Positions 8,222-17,076 are shown, counted from the stretch's first letter. The stretch is 64,000 nt of DNA from JAEWSN01 sp942493335 (GCA_942493335.1 OW818693.1:1178001-1242000); one strand, 5' to 3'. Made by a program: numbers and translations. The notes: a model not told the origin generated them from the letters alone.

Positions 8222-9511
8222 TCAGGTTTGCGGTTCCTGAACGGGCAGGATGAGGGACAGGGCGCTCGGCCCTCCCAGCACTTCCCTGACAACCTGGTTC
8301 ACTTCCTCCAGGGTCATGCCAGCATAGACGGCGGCCAGGTCAAAATGTCCTGCATCGGAAAAGCAGGTGTCCACCAGCTCGCGCGCCAGCAACTCCGGCG
8401 AATTCAGGCTGCGGATGAACTGTCCCTCATGCGCGCGGCGGATGCGTGCAAACGTTGCCTCTTCCAATCCGTCGGAAACAAGCCTGGCTATGGCGTCGCG
8501 CAGCTCTCCCGCAACCTTGTCGGGTTCCGGGCTCTGTCCCCCCAGGGAGGCAAAGCCGAACGCCGGCACCATCATGACATCCGTCCCGAAGGATTCATTG
8601 ATCAGCCCCTCCTCGTACAGACGGTTGTAAAGCTCCGAACTTCGGCCGGCCAATGCGTCCAATGCGATCGTCAGGGCGGTTTTCCTTCGCAGAAGCGCAA
8701 TGCCGGTAGTCCGGACATCATCGCGCGCCCCCATCATGAACTGCGGCATGGAAACGGCCAGGTGCTGCTCGAATCGCGGATTCGCGACACCGGGCGCCTC
8801 GATCGGATACATCTTTCCAATCCGTCCGAGGTTCTCCTTCTGTGTGATGTGCGCTTCGACCGCCTTCACGACCGCATCCGGATCCACGTCCCCCACGACA
8901 GCCAATGCCATGTTGGAAGGGTTGTAGAAGGTCCGCCAGCAGTCCATCAGCAGGTCCTTCGTGATGCCGGCGATGGTCTCAACCGTCCCCGCGATGTCAA
9001 GCCGGACCGGATGCTCCCGGTACAGGCAGGCCAGCAGGTTGAAAAAGACACGCCAATCGGCGTTGTCATCATACATGCGGATTTCCTGACCGATGATGCC
9101 CTTTTCCTTTTCCACATTCTCATCGGTCAACCAGGGATGCTGTACGAAATCGAGCAACAGATCCAGGTTTTCATCGAAACGGTTCGTGCAGGTGAAATGG
9201 TAGGCAGTCTCGTGAAAGGACGTGAAGGCGTTGGGCGAGGCACCCAGTCGCGAAAATTTCTCGAGCACGTTCATGTCCTGCTGTTCAAAAAGCTTGTGCT
9301 CCAGAAAATGGGCGATGCCGTCCGGAACCAGCGTCTCTTCCGAAGAACCGGGTTTGCGGAAGCGATTGTCCACCGAACCGTAGCTGGTGGCGAAAACCGC
9401 CGTCTTCTTCTGATATCCCTCCTTGCGGACAATGAAAACCTTCATGCCGCTGGGATGGACATAGGTATGCAGGGTTTCCCCCAATCGTTCGTACCGTTTT
9501 GTTTCCAGCAT
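8222..9511 (-). CDS. M16 zinc peptidase, YmfH type (catalytic partner)
   Basis: An insulinase-family protein of 429 residues. The N-terminal half carries the inverted zinc motif HFLEH (about residue 89) and the downstream acidic ligand region EKEKGIIGQEIRMYDD (about 155-170), so it should be an active metallopeptidase. The C-terminal half is the second M16 domain. The adjacent upstream gene encodes an M16 protein without the zinc motif. Such active/inactive pairs (YmfH/YmfF, also AlbF/AlbE) work as heterodimers. The ATG at 9511 is chosen because GAGG lies 6 nt upstream; a GTG at 9523 overlaps the stop of the partner gene. The natural substrate is not evident from the sequence. Confidence 0.88.
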   Translation of the reverse strand: MLETKRYERLGETLHTYVHPSGMKVFIVRKEGYQKKTAVFATSYGSVDNRFRKPGSSEETLVPDGIAHFLEHKLFEQQDMNVLEKFSRLGASPNAFTSFHETAYHFTCTNRFDENLDLLLDFVQHPWLTDENVEKEKGIIGQEIRMYDDNADWRVFFNLLACLYREHPVRLDIAGTVETIAGITKDLLMDCWRTFYNPSNMALAVVGDVDPDAVVKAVEAHITQKENLGRIGKMYPIEAPGVANPRFEQHLAVSMPQFMMGARDDVRTTGIALLRRKTALTIALDALAGRSSELYNRLYEEGLINESFGTDVMMVPAFGFASLGGQSPEPDKVAGELRDAIARLVSDGLEEATFARIRRAHEGQFIRSLNSPELLARELVDTCFSDAGHFDLAAVYAGMTLEEVNQVVREVLGGPSALSLILPVQEPQT

Positions 9512-9519
9512 GTCGTTCC

Positions 9520-10827
9520 TCACTTTCCCTCAGGTTCCGCATTTTCCGCCGGTTGCAGGAAATACACCGTATCCAGGACGACACCCTGTGCCACCCGCAC
9601 CACATCCTCCATGGTCACTTTCGCCACTTTGGCGGACAGACTGTCGAAGGACTCCCCGGTGCCCAGCAGATGCTGGCCGAAATGAAAGTCCACAATGCCC
9701 GTCTGACTGTCCTGCGTCGCCTTGAAGGCCGTGTCGAGGGAACGCATCGTCGCATCGTATTCGGCATCCGTGATGTTTCCCTTTTTCATGTCCTCAAGCT
9801 GTTCGAGAATGATCCGCTCCGCCTGATCGCGGTTCGCAGACTCGATGCCGCTATTGATGAAAAGAAGTCCCTTGTGGCGTTCCAGGCGGGAAGATGCGTA
9901 ATAGGCCAGGCTCGCCTTCTCACGGACATTCTGGAACAATTTGCTGTGCAGATCGCCGCCCAGAATGCCGTTGTAGACCATCATGGCCGGCCAGTCCGCA
10001 GATTCGGGCGCGACTTGCGTGCGAAGACCCATGCAGAGTTTGCCCTGATTCACATCCATTCTTTCGTTCACATGCTTGACGGCACGTCCATCCCAAGCTT
10101 GCGGCGCAGTCCGGTCAAACGGCGCCGGATTGCGTTCCATGGCGGAAAATGCTTCCATGGTCCGTCGAATGTCCGCATCCGGAATCTCGCCGGAGAAATA
10201 GACGTAGGCCGGACATTCGCGCAACAGCCTGCGCCATGCGGAAGCCGCGGTTCCGGAGTCGAGCGCGAGCGCTTCCGATTCGCCGCCTTCCGCCTGGATG
10301 GCGTACGCTTCCCCCTGGCACATTTCTTCCACGCAGCGAATGGACGCATAGCGGATTTTGTCGTTGATGCGGCTGCGGATGCTGTCCACCAGGTTGTCGC
10401 GTTCCTGGCGGAACGCGTCCGCCGGGAAAACATCCCCCTCGAGGACGGGGTGTTCCAGCATCTCGGCCAGAAGTGACGCGGCATCGGCAAAAAGGGTTTC
10501 CCCGCCGCTGGCATAGCGATCCGCCACATGCGCGACCCCCATGTGGATGATCTGCGTCTCCCCCTTTTTGCTGACATCGTAGTCGAACGAAGCGCCATAG
10601 AGCTCCTCCAGCCTGCGTTCAAGCGCAAGGGAGTTCGGGTATGCACGGCAGCCCCGGCGGAGCAATGCCGGCACAAGTGCGATGGCCGCCGCGGTCTCCA
10701 TTTTCAATGGTGTTGCAAGAAACAGGTCTGTTCTGGCTGTCTTGAACTTGTCGGAATGTATCCGGTAAAAACGGATGCCCTTGACGGTACCCAGGTTTTC
10801 AGCATCCGAGGCTGGATTCTTCATCAT
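9520..10827 (-). CDS. M16 peptidase-like protein, YmfF type (non-catalytic partner)
   Basis: A 435-residue insulinase-fold protein without an HxxEH motif, so it probably lacks catalysis. It still has the arginine/tyrosine region of the second half-domain (SLAYYASSRLERHKGL, about residues 313-328) used for substrate binding in M16 heterodimers. It precedes the active homologue by only 8 bp. The ATG at 10827 has GGGGAGG 7 nt upstream. It is the first gene of the operon peptidase-peptidase-lgt-rodA. The two together may degrade or mature peptides at the cell envelope, which is inference from family and neighbours. Confidence 0.86.
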   Translation of the reverse strand: MMKNPASDAENLGTVKGIRFYRIHSDKFKTARTDLFLATPLKMETAAAIALVPALLRRGCRAYPNSLALERRLEELYGASFDYDVSKKGETQIIHMGVAHVADRYASGGETLFADAASLLAEMLEHPVLEGDVFPADAFRQERDNLVDSIRSRINDKIRYASIRCVEEMCQGEAYAIQAEGGESEALALDSGTAASAWRRLLRECPAYVYFSGEIPDADIRRTMEAFSAMERNPAPFDRTAPQAWDGRAVKHVNERMDVNQGKLCMGLRTQVAPESADWPAMMVYNGILGGDLHSKLFQNVREKASLAYYASSRLERHKGLLFINSGIESANRDQAERIILEQLEDMKKGNITDAEYDATMRSLDTAFKATQDSQTGIVDFHFGQHLLGTGESFDSLSAKVAKVTMEDVVRVAQGVVLDTVYFLQPAENAEPEGK

Positions 10828-10951
10828 GGCTGGTCCTCCCCATCCTGTCCGAACCGGGTGCCGAAGGCGCCCGCCGCATCACGGTCGCGGATCCGGCCCT
10901 TGCCGTTTCCTGCCGCGCACGGTTCTCCATGCATTCCGGACATGCAAAAGC

Positions 10952-10980
10952 ATTATATCATCCCAGGTCCCGATTTTGAA
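10952..10980 (-). promoter_or_regulatory. Promoter of the peptidase-lgt-rodA operon
   Basis: TTCAAA (10980-10975), a 17-bp spacer and TATAAT (10957-10952) on the minus strand. It drives the leftward operon. The rest of the 317-bp divergent region up to the diguanylate cyclase shows no other clear signal; no convincing rightward promoter was found. Confidence 0.6.
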
Positions 10981-11144
10981 TTCCCGTTTCATCGGCTTGA
11001 GGCAGCGCAGGAATCTTCTCAGCCTTTGCCGCTGTCCAAACCATTTTCCGAAAGACATCCGGAACAGGTCGCGTGGAAAAAGCTACTTTCGACGATCAGG
11101 GTGGTATATTGGTATTGCATGACTTCAAGTGCTGGAGGTGAAAA

Positions 11145-12344
11145 GTGTTCTTCCTATCCATCGACAACCAGATCCTCTTTCTGGTTCTTACGTTGTTTCC
11201 GGCCTGGCTGACCTTCACGGCCCTGGCCTGGGATGCATCGGACAGCCGTTCCCGCACCTTCGGCCTTCCGTTCATCTCCCCGCTTCTCCTGAGCCTGCTG
11301 GCTTTCCTCCACGCACCGGTGCAGCGGGACTCCGCTGATCTTCTGCTGTATGCGGCAGGCCTGAGCATGACCGTGCTGATGGCTGCGGCGGAACCTGCCT
11401 CCCGGAAACCCAAAACCTCCCTGTTCGTCTGCATGGCCGCGCTTTTCTTTCCGCTCGCGTTTCTTCTCGTACGCGGCAGAATCCCGGTCAACACGGTCAA
11501 AAACTGGACCCTTCCGCTTCTGGTCTGTGCGGTTGGTTTCCTTGCCCTGACGCTTCTCTCCTCCATCCGCACGAAGAATCGAGCTGACGGAACCAGACAA
11601 ATGGGTTCCCTGATGGCGGGCAGCGGTGTTCTTCTCCATACCCTGCTGCCGGAAACAAGCGGTATCACCGCAGCTGCTCTGGGCCTGATCGCCGTGGGAC
11701 TGCTGATGCAGTCCATTCAGTTTCACATCAACACCCTTGTTGAGCTCCAAAAGAAAGTCACAACCCAGGATGCCTCCCTCAACCGAATCAACGAACACGT
11801 GCAAAGCGAGGTGACACGCAGGGTCGAGTCCATCGAGAAATCGAACCGCGTCCTGCTTGAACGTTCCAAGACAGACGGTCTGACCGGACTGTACGGAAAA
11901 GGGGCCATTCTGTCCAGTGCGGACCTCCTGCTGCATCGCCGGCAGAACGAACCGCTCTCCCTCGTCATGCTGGACATCGATTATTTCAAAAACATCAACG
12001 ACAAGCAGGGGCATCCGACCGGAGACCGTTGTCTGAAGGCACTCGCCAACATCGCACAGTCCACCTTCCGTTCGAATGACATTCTCGGTCGGTATGGCGG
12101 AGACGAATTCATCTTCCTCCTGCCGAACACAGCGGCGGGGATTGCCACCGTTGTCGCCGAACGGTTCCGGAGCAATGTCGAGATGGGCAGCAACCCGAAA
12201 TTCACTGTTTCCATCGGTGTGGCCACATACCCGACGGATGGGGAGACGCCCAAGGCGCTGATCGCATCCGCCGACAGTGCGCTGTATGTTTCCAAGGAAA
12301 ACGGACGCAACGCGGTTACCCATTTCTCTTGGAAAAAAGAATAA
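11145..12344 (+). CDS. Membrane-anchored diguanylate cyclase (GGDEF)
   Basis: The enzyme makes cyclic di-GMP from two GTP. The first 200 or so residues contain about six to seven hydrophobic segments and form a membrane sensor of no known family. A coiled-coil linker follows (about 195-235), then a complete GGDEF domain with DGLTGLYGKGA and DIDYFKNINDKQGH, and the active-site loop GGDEF near residue 318. The product-inhibition site RSND lies five residues before GGDEF, so the enzyme is probably feedback-inhibited. The GTG start at 11145 follows GGAGG by 7 nt. It is a single-gene unit with its own terminator. The window also encodes an HD-GYP phosphodiesterase-type regulator. Confidence 0.93.
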   Translation: MFFLSIDNQILFLVLTLFPAWLTFTALAWDASDSRSRTFGLPFISPLLLSLLAFLHAPVQRDSADLLLYAAGLSMTVLMAAAEPASRKPKTSLFVCMAALFFPLAFLLVRGRIPVNTVKNWTLPLLVCAVGFLALTLLSSIRTKNRADGTRQMGSLMAGSGVLLHTLLPETSGITAAALGLIAVGLLMQSIQFHINTLVELQKKVTTQDASLNRINEHVQSEVTRRVESIEKSNRVLLERSKTDGLTGLYGKGAILSSADLLLHRRQNEPLSLVMLDIDYFKNINDKQGHPTGDRCLKALANIAQSTFRSNDILGRYGGDEFIFLLPNTAAGIATVVAERFRSNVEMGSNPKFTVSIGVATYPTDGETPKALIASADSALYVSKENGRNAVTHFSWKKE

Positions 12345-12406
12345 AAGGGCTTGATGTGACAGCATCGACAAACCATACCCCCTGTCGTCCTTCCTGTCTG
12401 GATTGC

Positions 12407-12439
12407 AAGACCCTGCCGCGCTCTGCGGCGGGGTCTTTT
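12407..12439 (+). terminator. Rho-independent terminator after the diguanylate cyclase
   Basis: AAGACCC-T-GCCGC, a short loop, GCGGC-GGGGTCTT and a T-rich end form a strong hairpin 62 bp after the stop codon. Confidence 0.88.
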
Positions 12440-12474
12440 CGAGTCCGGTTGGAATCGGATTAGAACTTGATTAA

Positions 12475-12508
12475 GTACCTTGTGTTGCAAGGTACCGGGT
12501 GATATGCT
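12475..12508 (+). promoter_or_regulatory. padR promoter with overlapping palindromic operator
   Basis: TTGTGT (12480-12485), a 17-bp spacer and TATGCT (12503-12508) make a plausible promoter. A perfect inverted repeat GTACCTTG-TGTTG-CAAGGTAC (12475-12495) covers the -35 box. PadR repressors commonly bind such dyads in their own promoter, so this is the likely autoregulatory operator. The transcript would have a leader of about 115 nt before padR. Confidence 0.6.
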
Positions 12509-12628
12509 CAACATCATCAAGTGGAAACGCGGAAAACTGATGAAGCAACACGAATGAAAAGGACGTTGACAACTTTTGTCGCACGCAATTCCCCCATCAG
12601 ACCAGACTGGAAAATATGAGGTATCATC

Positions 12629-12958
12629 ATGCAAATCCAATTCAAGAAAGGGGTCCTCGAACTGTGTGTCCTTGTCGCCCTTTCGGAAAAGCACTGTTAT
12701 GGCTATGAGCTGGTCAGTGAAATATCCAAAAGCATCGAAATAGCGGAAGGGACCATCTATCCGCTGCTGAGAAAGTTGCGGGATGAGGGCCATGTCACCA
12801 CCTATCTGGTGGAATCGAGCGAGGGACCGTCGCGCAAATATTATGCCCTGACCGAGTCAGGCCTGCAGTCGAAGGACACCTTGATGAAGGAATGGCAGGA
12901 ATTCGTCGGAATGGTCACAGAATTTCTGGAAAAGAGGAACGCACATGAACCGCATTGA
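12629..12958 (+). CDS. PadR-family transcriptional regulator
   Basis: A 109-residue winged-helix repressor. Hallmarks are LELCVLVALSEKHCYGYEL at residues 10-28, EGTIYPLLRKL at about 40-50 and the wing residues SEGPSRKYYALTESG at about 64-78. It belongs to the short PadR subfamily that heads operons with DUF1700 and DUF4097 genes, usually in cell-envelope stress control. The ATG at 12629 has GAGG 7 nt upstream. Its 3' end overlaps the next gene by 14 bp, which implies translational coupling. A palindrome over the -35 box is the probable operator. Confidence 0.92.
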   Translation: MQIQFKKGVLELCVLVALSEKHCYGYELVSEISKSIEIAEGTIYPLLRKLRDEGHVTTYLVESSEGPSRKYYALTESGLQSKDTLMKEWQEFVGMVTEFLEKRNAHEPH

Positions 12959-13754
12959 TTTTCTCCATAATTTGTATCTCGCGTTGGAAGGCGTTCCGGA
13001 TCCGGCCCGCCGTGAAATGCTTACCGATTATGAGGAGCATTTCAGACTGGCCGCGATGGATGGACGCAGCGAGGAAGAAACCGCCGCGGCGCTTGGGGAT
13101 CCGGCGCTCATCGCACGGGAACTGATGGATCATCGGGAGACCGGTGAAGAAGGCGCTGCACAAGGTTCAAGCCATGAGGCCGACGCTCCGCCCCACGGCT
13201 GGAACCCCGGTCCGAACGGCGCACCGCCTCCCGGTTGGAATCCCGGCATGAACGGCGCACCGCCTCCCGGCTGGAACTCCGGCCCGAATGGCGCTCCGCC
13301 TCCCGGCTGGAACCCCGGCATGAACGGCGCTCCGCCTCCCGGCTGGAACTCCGGCACGAACGGCGCTCCACCTCCCGGCTGGCGTCCGCCGGAAGCGCAG
13401 CGGGGCTGCCTGTCCGGTTGCCTGGTCGGTTCGCTCCTGCTGTTCCTCAACCTCGTTTTCGTATTCGGTCCCCTGCTTGGGTATTTCGGCGTCCTGTTTG
13501 GCGCCTGGTGCACGGCGCTCGGACTTTCGGTCGGCGGCGTTGCGGCCCTTGTCGCCAGTCTGATCGCCTTTTCCGCTCCCGGATGGATTCCTGCATCCCT
13601 CTCCTTCGCCACCGTCCTTGCCGGATCCGTCATGATGATTTCCGGCGGAATGCTGCTGGGAATGGGGCTTTGGTATGTGACCGCCTGGAGTTTCCGCATG
13701 GTGGCGAAATATATGAAATGGTCCGTCTCACTCATCACGACAAGGAGGCCCTGA
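12945..13754 (+). CDS. DUF1700 membrane protein with Gly-Pro-rich tandem repeat
   Basis: The protein has 269 residues. The first 65 form the HAAS-type domain of DUF1700 proteins (LEGVPDPARREMLTDYEEHF, then LGDPALIARELM). A low-complexity region follows at about 85-148 with five 12-residue repeats of the form GWNPGxNGAPPP. The rest is hydrophobic, with about four membrane segments. DUF1700 proteins are partners of PadR regulators and may act as membrane sensors; the molecular function is not established. It overlaps padR by 14 bp and ends one base before the DUF4097 gene. The repeat probably forms an extended flexible linker on the cytoplasmic side. Confidence 0.85.
   Translation: MNRIDFLHNLYLALEGVPDPARREMLTDYEEHFRLAAMDGRSEEETAAALGDPALIARELMDHRETGEEGAAQGSSHEADAPPHGWNPGPNGAPPPGWNPGMNGAPPPGWNSGPNGAPPPGWNPGMNGAPPPGWNSGTNGAPPPGWRPPEAQRGCLSGCLVGSLLLFLNLVFVFGPLLGYFGVLFGAWCTALGLSVGGVAALVASLIAFSAPGWIPASLSFATVLAGSVMMISGGMLLGMGLWYVTAWSFRMVAKYMKWSVSLITTRRP
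13197..13376 (+). repeat. 36-bp coding tandem repeat, five units
   Basis: Five in-frame 36-bp units starting at 13197, 13233, 13269, 13305 and 13341 encode 12-residue repeats with GWNPG/GWNSG and NGAPPP. The units differ by a few bases, with alternating PGP/PGM-type versions, suggesting stepwise duplication of a two-unit block. Confidence 0.9.
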
Positions 13755-13755
13755 C

Positions 13756-14868
13756 ATGAAGGCAGGAAAAATCGCATTATGGACATTCGGTGCGCTGGTC
13801 CTCTCCGGCATGCTCTTCGCATATGGTGTAACGGAAGATGCGCGGAAAAGTGGAGGCGTGAACTTTTCCTTCGGCGACATCGACCAATGGGGACCCGGTG
13901 AAGTCCACACGGTGGACCAGACCGAAACCGTATCCGCCGATCAATTCAAGAAAATCGAAATCCGTACGGACAGCCCGGATCTGACGGTATCGCTCAAAAG
14001 CGGGAACGAGGTTTCAGCCCATCTGTACGGCACCGTGAAGACATCTGCGCCCGCCGCCATACAGAAACTCGTCAAGGTGGAGAATGGCGACACCCTCGTA
14101 TTCAAGCTGGAACGCCAGTCTTCCGCCATCGTCGGATTCCACAACAGCAACTTGAAACTGGATGCGACACTTCCGGAAGGATGGCACGGGGATCTGAAAA
14201 TCGTAGGCGCTTCCTCCGAAATCACAATGGACGCGGGTTCGTTCGCCTCCCTCGCCATCACAACGGCATCAGGCGACCATAAACTTGGCACGATTTCCAC
14301 AGACGGCCTTCTCAAGCTGGAATCCGCTTCAGGCGAAATGCAGGTCAAATCGGCCGAATGCGGAGAAGCTTTCATGACAAGCGCTTCGGGCGACAAAAGG
14401 ATTCAGGAATTGACTGTCAAAGGCAAACTTGATCTGACGTCGGCTTCCGGTGTCACGGATCTCGGCAGGACAGCGGCGGGCACCCTCGGGATCACAACGG
14501 TGTCCGGTGATGTCAGGATGGGTGAAACAAAGGCGGAGTCCATCCGCATCAACGGTGCATCCTCCACCATCAAGGGCCTGGGTCTATCCGGCCAGGTGGA
14601 AGTGAACACGGCATCCGGCGATGTGACGCTGGATATGACGGGACCGGACAAAGCCATTGCGGTATCCACCGCTTCCGGACGCGTGCAAGTCACCGTCCCC
14701 GCAGGAACCGGGCTGGACGTGGAAGCCAGAAGCGCCTCCGGATCCATGACCGGCAACCTCAAGCTGGACGGCGGCAAGAAAACTGAACATTCCTGGACAG
14801 GTACCGCAGGCGATAAATCCGTACGGGTGAAAATCGGCACGGCATCCGGGGATGTCAACTTGAACTGA
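13756..14868 (+). CDS. DUF4097 beta-solenoid protein with N-terminal membrane anchor
   Basis: The 370-residue protein has an N-terminal signal or anchor (about residues 5-25) and a long region of short repeats containing TASGD, SASGE and SVSGD-like turns, typical of the DUF4097 (adhesin-like) right-handed beta-solenoid. It is expected to face the cell exterior. ATG at 13756 has AAGGAGG 7 nt upstream and lies one base after the DUF1700 stop. PadR-DUF1700-DUF4097 is a recurrent operon in Firmicutes. The biochemical role of DUF4097 proteins is unknown; a link to envelope stress is inference from context. Confidence 0.88.
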   Translation: MKAGKIALWTFGALVLSGMLFAYGVTEDARKSGGVNFSFGDIDQWGPGEVHTVDQTETVSADQFKKIEIRTDSPDLTVSLKSGNEVSAHLYGTVKTSAPAAIQKLVKVENGDTLVFKLERQSSAIVGFHNSNLKLDATLPEGWHGDLKIVGASSEITMDAGSFASLAITTASGDHKLGTISTDGLLKLESASGEMQVKSAECGEAFMTSASGDKRIQELTVKGKLDLTSASGVTDLGRTAAGTLGITTVSGDVRMGETKAESIRINGASSTIKGLGLSGQVEVNTASGDVTLDMTGPDKAIAVSTASGRVQVTVPAGTGLDVEARSASGSMTGNLKLDGGKKTEHSWTGTAGDKSVRVKIGTASGDVNLN

Positions 14869-14892
14869 AGACCGGTCCTTCCCCGACACAAC

Positions 14893-14931
14893 AAAAGTGC
14901 GATCCGATTTTCACATCGGATCGCACTTTTT
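14893..14931. terminator. Bidirectional terminator between convergent operons
   Basis: AAAAGTGCGATCCGAT and its exact complement enclose a six-base loop, with As on one side and Ts on the other. It can end both the rightward DUF4097 operon and the leftward ahcY-methyltransferase operon. Confidence 0.92.
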
Positions 14932-14965
14932 CATGGGCTGAGCATATCGGTCGCTGGAAGCGAAA

Positions 14966-15814
14966 TCATTTCGGAACTTCCGCAACAGCCAGATACAGAT
15001 TCTTGTTGTTTCCTTCCGCCTGTTCCCAGACAACGGAGGGATCTGAAAATCCCGCTTCCCTCAGCCAGGAAACCATATCCACACGGGACAGGCCGTTCCA
15101 GGCATCATGATTGGCGCCACGATAGACTTCGTCTCCATGCGGATCGAGTTCCAGCACGGCAATCCGGCCACCGGGCGCGAGCACCCTTCGAAAGGCCCGA
15201 ATGGTATCAGCGGGATCGGGCACATGATGAAGACACAGGGAGGCATACACGCATAGGACTGAACCATCCGCCACCGGGACATCCCCGGTCTCGCACTGGC
15301 GGGTCTCGATGCCGGCAAGACCCAGGCCCGCAGCCTGGCGGTTCAATTCGGCCAGCATGCCGGAGGAAACATCCAACGCAAGAACCTTGTGACGACCGGA
15401 TGCCAGCCATCGCGACACCAGGCCTGTTCCAGAGCCGTAATCGAGCGAGAGCCCGGCCTCGGGCGGCGGGCAATGCTGCGCAAGCGCCTTTCGGATGGCG
15501 GTATCCCGCGCGGCATCCTGCTGCGACTCATAACCGGGCGCGAGGGCATCAAAGAATCGCTTCGCCTCCTGCTCGCTGTCCGAGTAGGCACGGGAACGGC
15601 CGTTTCCGAGCCATGCGGTCAGTGCGTTCCGGGAGAAGCGCCACTCCCTTCCGATCTTTCTTGCCGGGACATCCTCGTCCCTCAGCAGTTTGATGAATGT
15701 CTTGACACTGACGCAGAAGAGGCTTGCGGCCTCCTCCAGTGTCAATATGCGATCCGGCCCCGCATCCATGCCGGCCGGTTCCATCGGCGCATCCAGTCGT
15801 GGATCTCCGCTCAT
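14966..15814 (-). CDS. Fusion of excisionase-type HTH and SAM-dependent methyltransferase
   Basis: A 282-residue protein with two parts. Residues about 24-72 are a helix-turn-helix of the excisionase/MerR-like class (LTLEEAASLFCVSVKTFIK, then REWRFSRNALTAWL). Residues about 85-280 are a class I methyltransferase with the SAM loop LDYGSGTGLVSRWLA near 123 and LCLHHVPDP at about 193. The ATG overlaps the stop of ahcY as ATGA, so translation is coupled and the SAH it makes would be removed by the neighbour. The methyl acceptor is not evident; UbiE/type 11 small-molecule methyltransferases are the closest general family. The HTH could direct DNA binding or may be only a structural add-on. Confidence 0.82.
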   Translation of the reverse strand: MSGDPRLDAPMEPAGMDAGPDRILTLEEAASLFCVSVKTFIKLLRDEDVPARKIGREWRFSRNALTAWLGNGRSRAYSDSEQEAKRFFDALAPGYESQQDAARDTAIRKALAQHCPPPEAGLSLDYGSGTGLVSRWLASGRHKVLALDVSSGMLAELNRQAAGLGLAGIETRQCETGDVPVADGSVLCVYASLCLHHVPDPADTIRAFRRVLAPGGRIAVLELDPHGDEVYRGANHDAWNGLSRVDMVSWLREAGFSDPSVVWEQAEGNNKNLYLAVAEVPK

Positions 15815-17076
15815 TCGCCAGCCCAGCTTCCCAGATAGATCTTCTGTGCATCCGTAAGGGCATCGATACCCACGCCGAAGCTTTCAAGCTTCATTTTGGC
15901 GATTCTGGCATCGATGGCTTCCGGAATGCTGAAGACTCCGGCACTGAGCTTTTTGTGGTTTTCCACAAGGTACAGGGCGCCAAGCGCCTGAACCGCAAAA
16001 CTCATGTCCATGATCTCGGCCGGATGCCCGTCGCCGCAGGCCAGATTCACGAGGCGTCCTTCGCCCAGCAGGTAAATGTAACGGCCGTCCGCCATCCGGT
16101 ATCCGGTGATGTTCTTCCGGCTTTCCTCCACGGCAACAGCTTGGGCTTCCAGTTCGGGAATGCAGATTTCCACGTTGAAGTGTCCCGCATTCGTCAGGAT
16201 GGCGCCATTTTTCATACGGGCGAAATGCTCGCCGTGGATGACCTTTTCACAGCCGGTCACCGTGACGAAGATGTCCCCGAGCGGCGCCGCATCGATCATC
16301 GGCAGGACGCTGAATCCGTCCATGATGGCTTCGATGGCCTTCACAGGATCGATTTCCGTCACGACGACCTTCGCGCCAAGCCCCTTCGCACGCATGGCCA
16401 CACCTTTTCCGCACCAGCCATATCCTGCGACCACGACAGTTTTTCCGGCCACAATGAGGTTTGTGGTGCGGTCGATGGCATCGAACACGGACTGACCGGT
16501 TCCATAACGGTTGTCAAAGAGATGCTTGCACATGGCGTCGTTGACCGCCATCATCGGAAACCGGAGCACCCCTTCGCGTTCCATTGCTTTCAGACGCAGA
16601 ATGCCGGTTGTCGTTTCCTCACAGCCGCCCCACACCTCCGGAACCAGGTCCGGAAATTTCACATGCAGGGCATGAATGAGATCACCGCCGTCATCGATGA
16701 TGACATTCGGGCCGTGCTCCAGCGCCTGTTCAATGTGCTTTTCGTATTCCACCGGCGTGGATCCGTACCAGGCATGGACGTTCAGGCCGTCGGCAGCCAG
16801 ACCGGCGGCGACATCATCCTGGGTGGAAAGGGGGTTGCTTCCCGTCACGGACATCTGAGCACCGCCGGACGCGAGCACTTTGGACAGATACGCGGTCTTC
16901 GCTTCCAAATGGACGGAAAGGGAGATTTTCACGCCTGCGAACGGTTTGGTTCTGGCGAATTCTTCTTCCAGCCTGGACAGGATGGGCATGTTCCGCTTGA
17001 CCCAGTCGATCTTGCGGCGTCCTTCCGCCGCGAGGGCGATGTCCCGGATATGACTGCCGGTCTGATGGTTCGTCAT
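15811..17076 (-). CDS. ahcY: Adenosylhomocysteinase
   Basis: The NAD-dependent enzyme reversibly hydrolyses S-adenosylhomocysteine to adenosine and homocysteine, removing the product inhibitor of methyltransferases. The 421 residues include the SAH-binding regions (SVHLEAKTAYL, ATG-like IDDGGDLIH), the catalytic Lys/Asp region (FPMMAVNDAMCKHLFDNRYG at about 175-194), and the NAD loop VAGYGWCGKGVAMRAKGLGA at about 219-238. The length is that of the bacterial/archaeal type without the plant-like insertion. The ATG at 17076 has AAGGAGG 7 nt upstream. It heads a two-gene operon with the HTH-methyltransferase and feeds homocysteine to methionine synthesis. Confidence 0.96.
   Translation of the reverse strand: MTNHQTGSHIRDIALAAEGRRKIDWVKRNMPILSRLEEEFARTKPFAGVKISLSVHLEAKTAYLSKVLASGGAQMSVTGSNPLSTQDDVAAGLAADGLNVHAWYGSTPVEYEKHIEQALEHGPNVIIDDGGDLIHALHVKFPDLVPEVWGGCEETTTGILRLKAMEREGVLRFPMMAVNDAMCKHLFDNRYGTGQSVFDAIDRTTNLIVAGKTVVVAGYGWCGKGVAMRAKGLGAKVVVTEIDPVKAIEAIMDGFSVLPMIDAAPLGDIFVTVTGCEKVIHGEHFARMKNGAILTNAGHFNVEICIPELEAQAVAVEESRKNITGYRMADGRYIYLLGEGRLVNLACGDGHPAEIMDMSFAVQALGALYLVENHKKLSAGVFSIPEAIDARIAKMKLESFGVGIDALTDAQKIYLGSWAGE

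Noticed and set aside
8018..9685. A 555-codon plus-strand frame
   Set aside because: Antisense to lgt and the YmfH-type peptidase, with Arg/His/Gln-rich composition typical of shadow frames.
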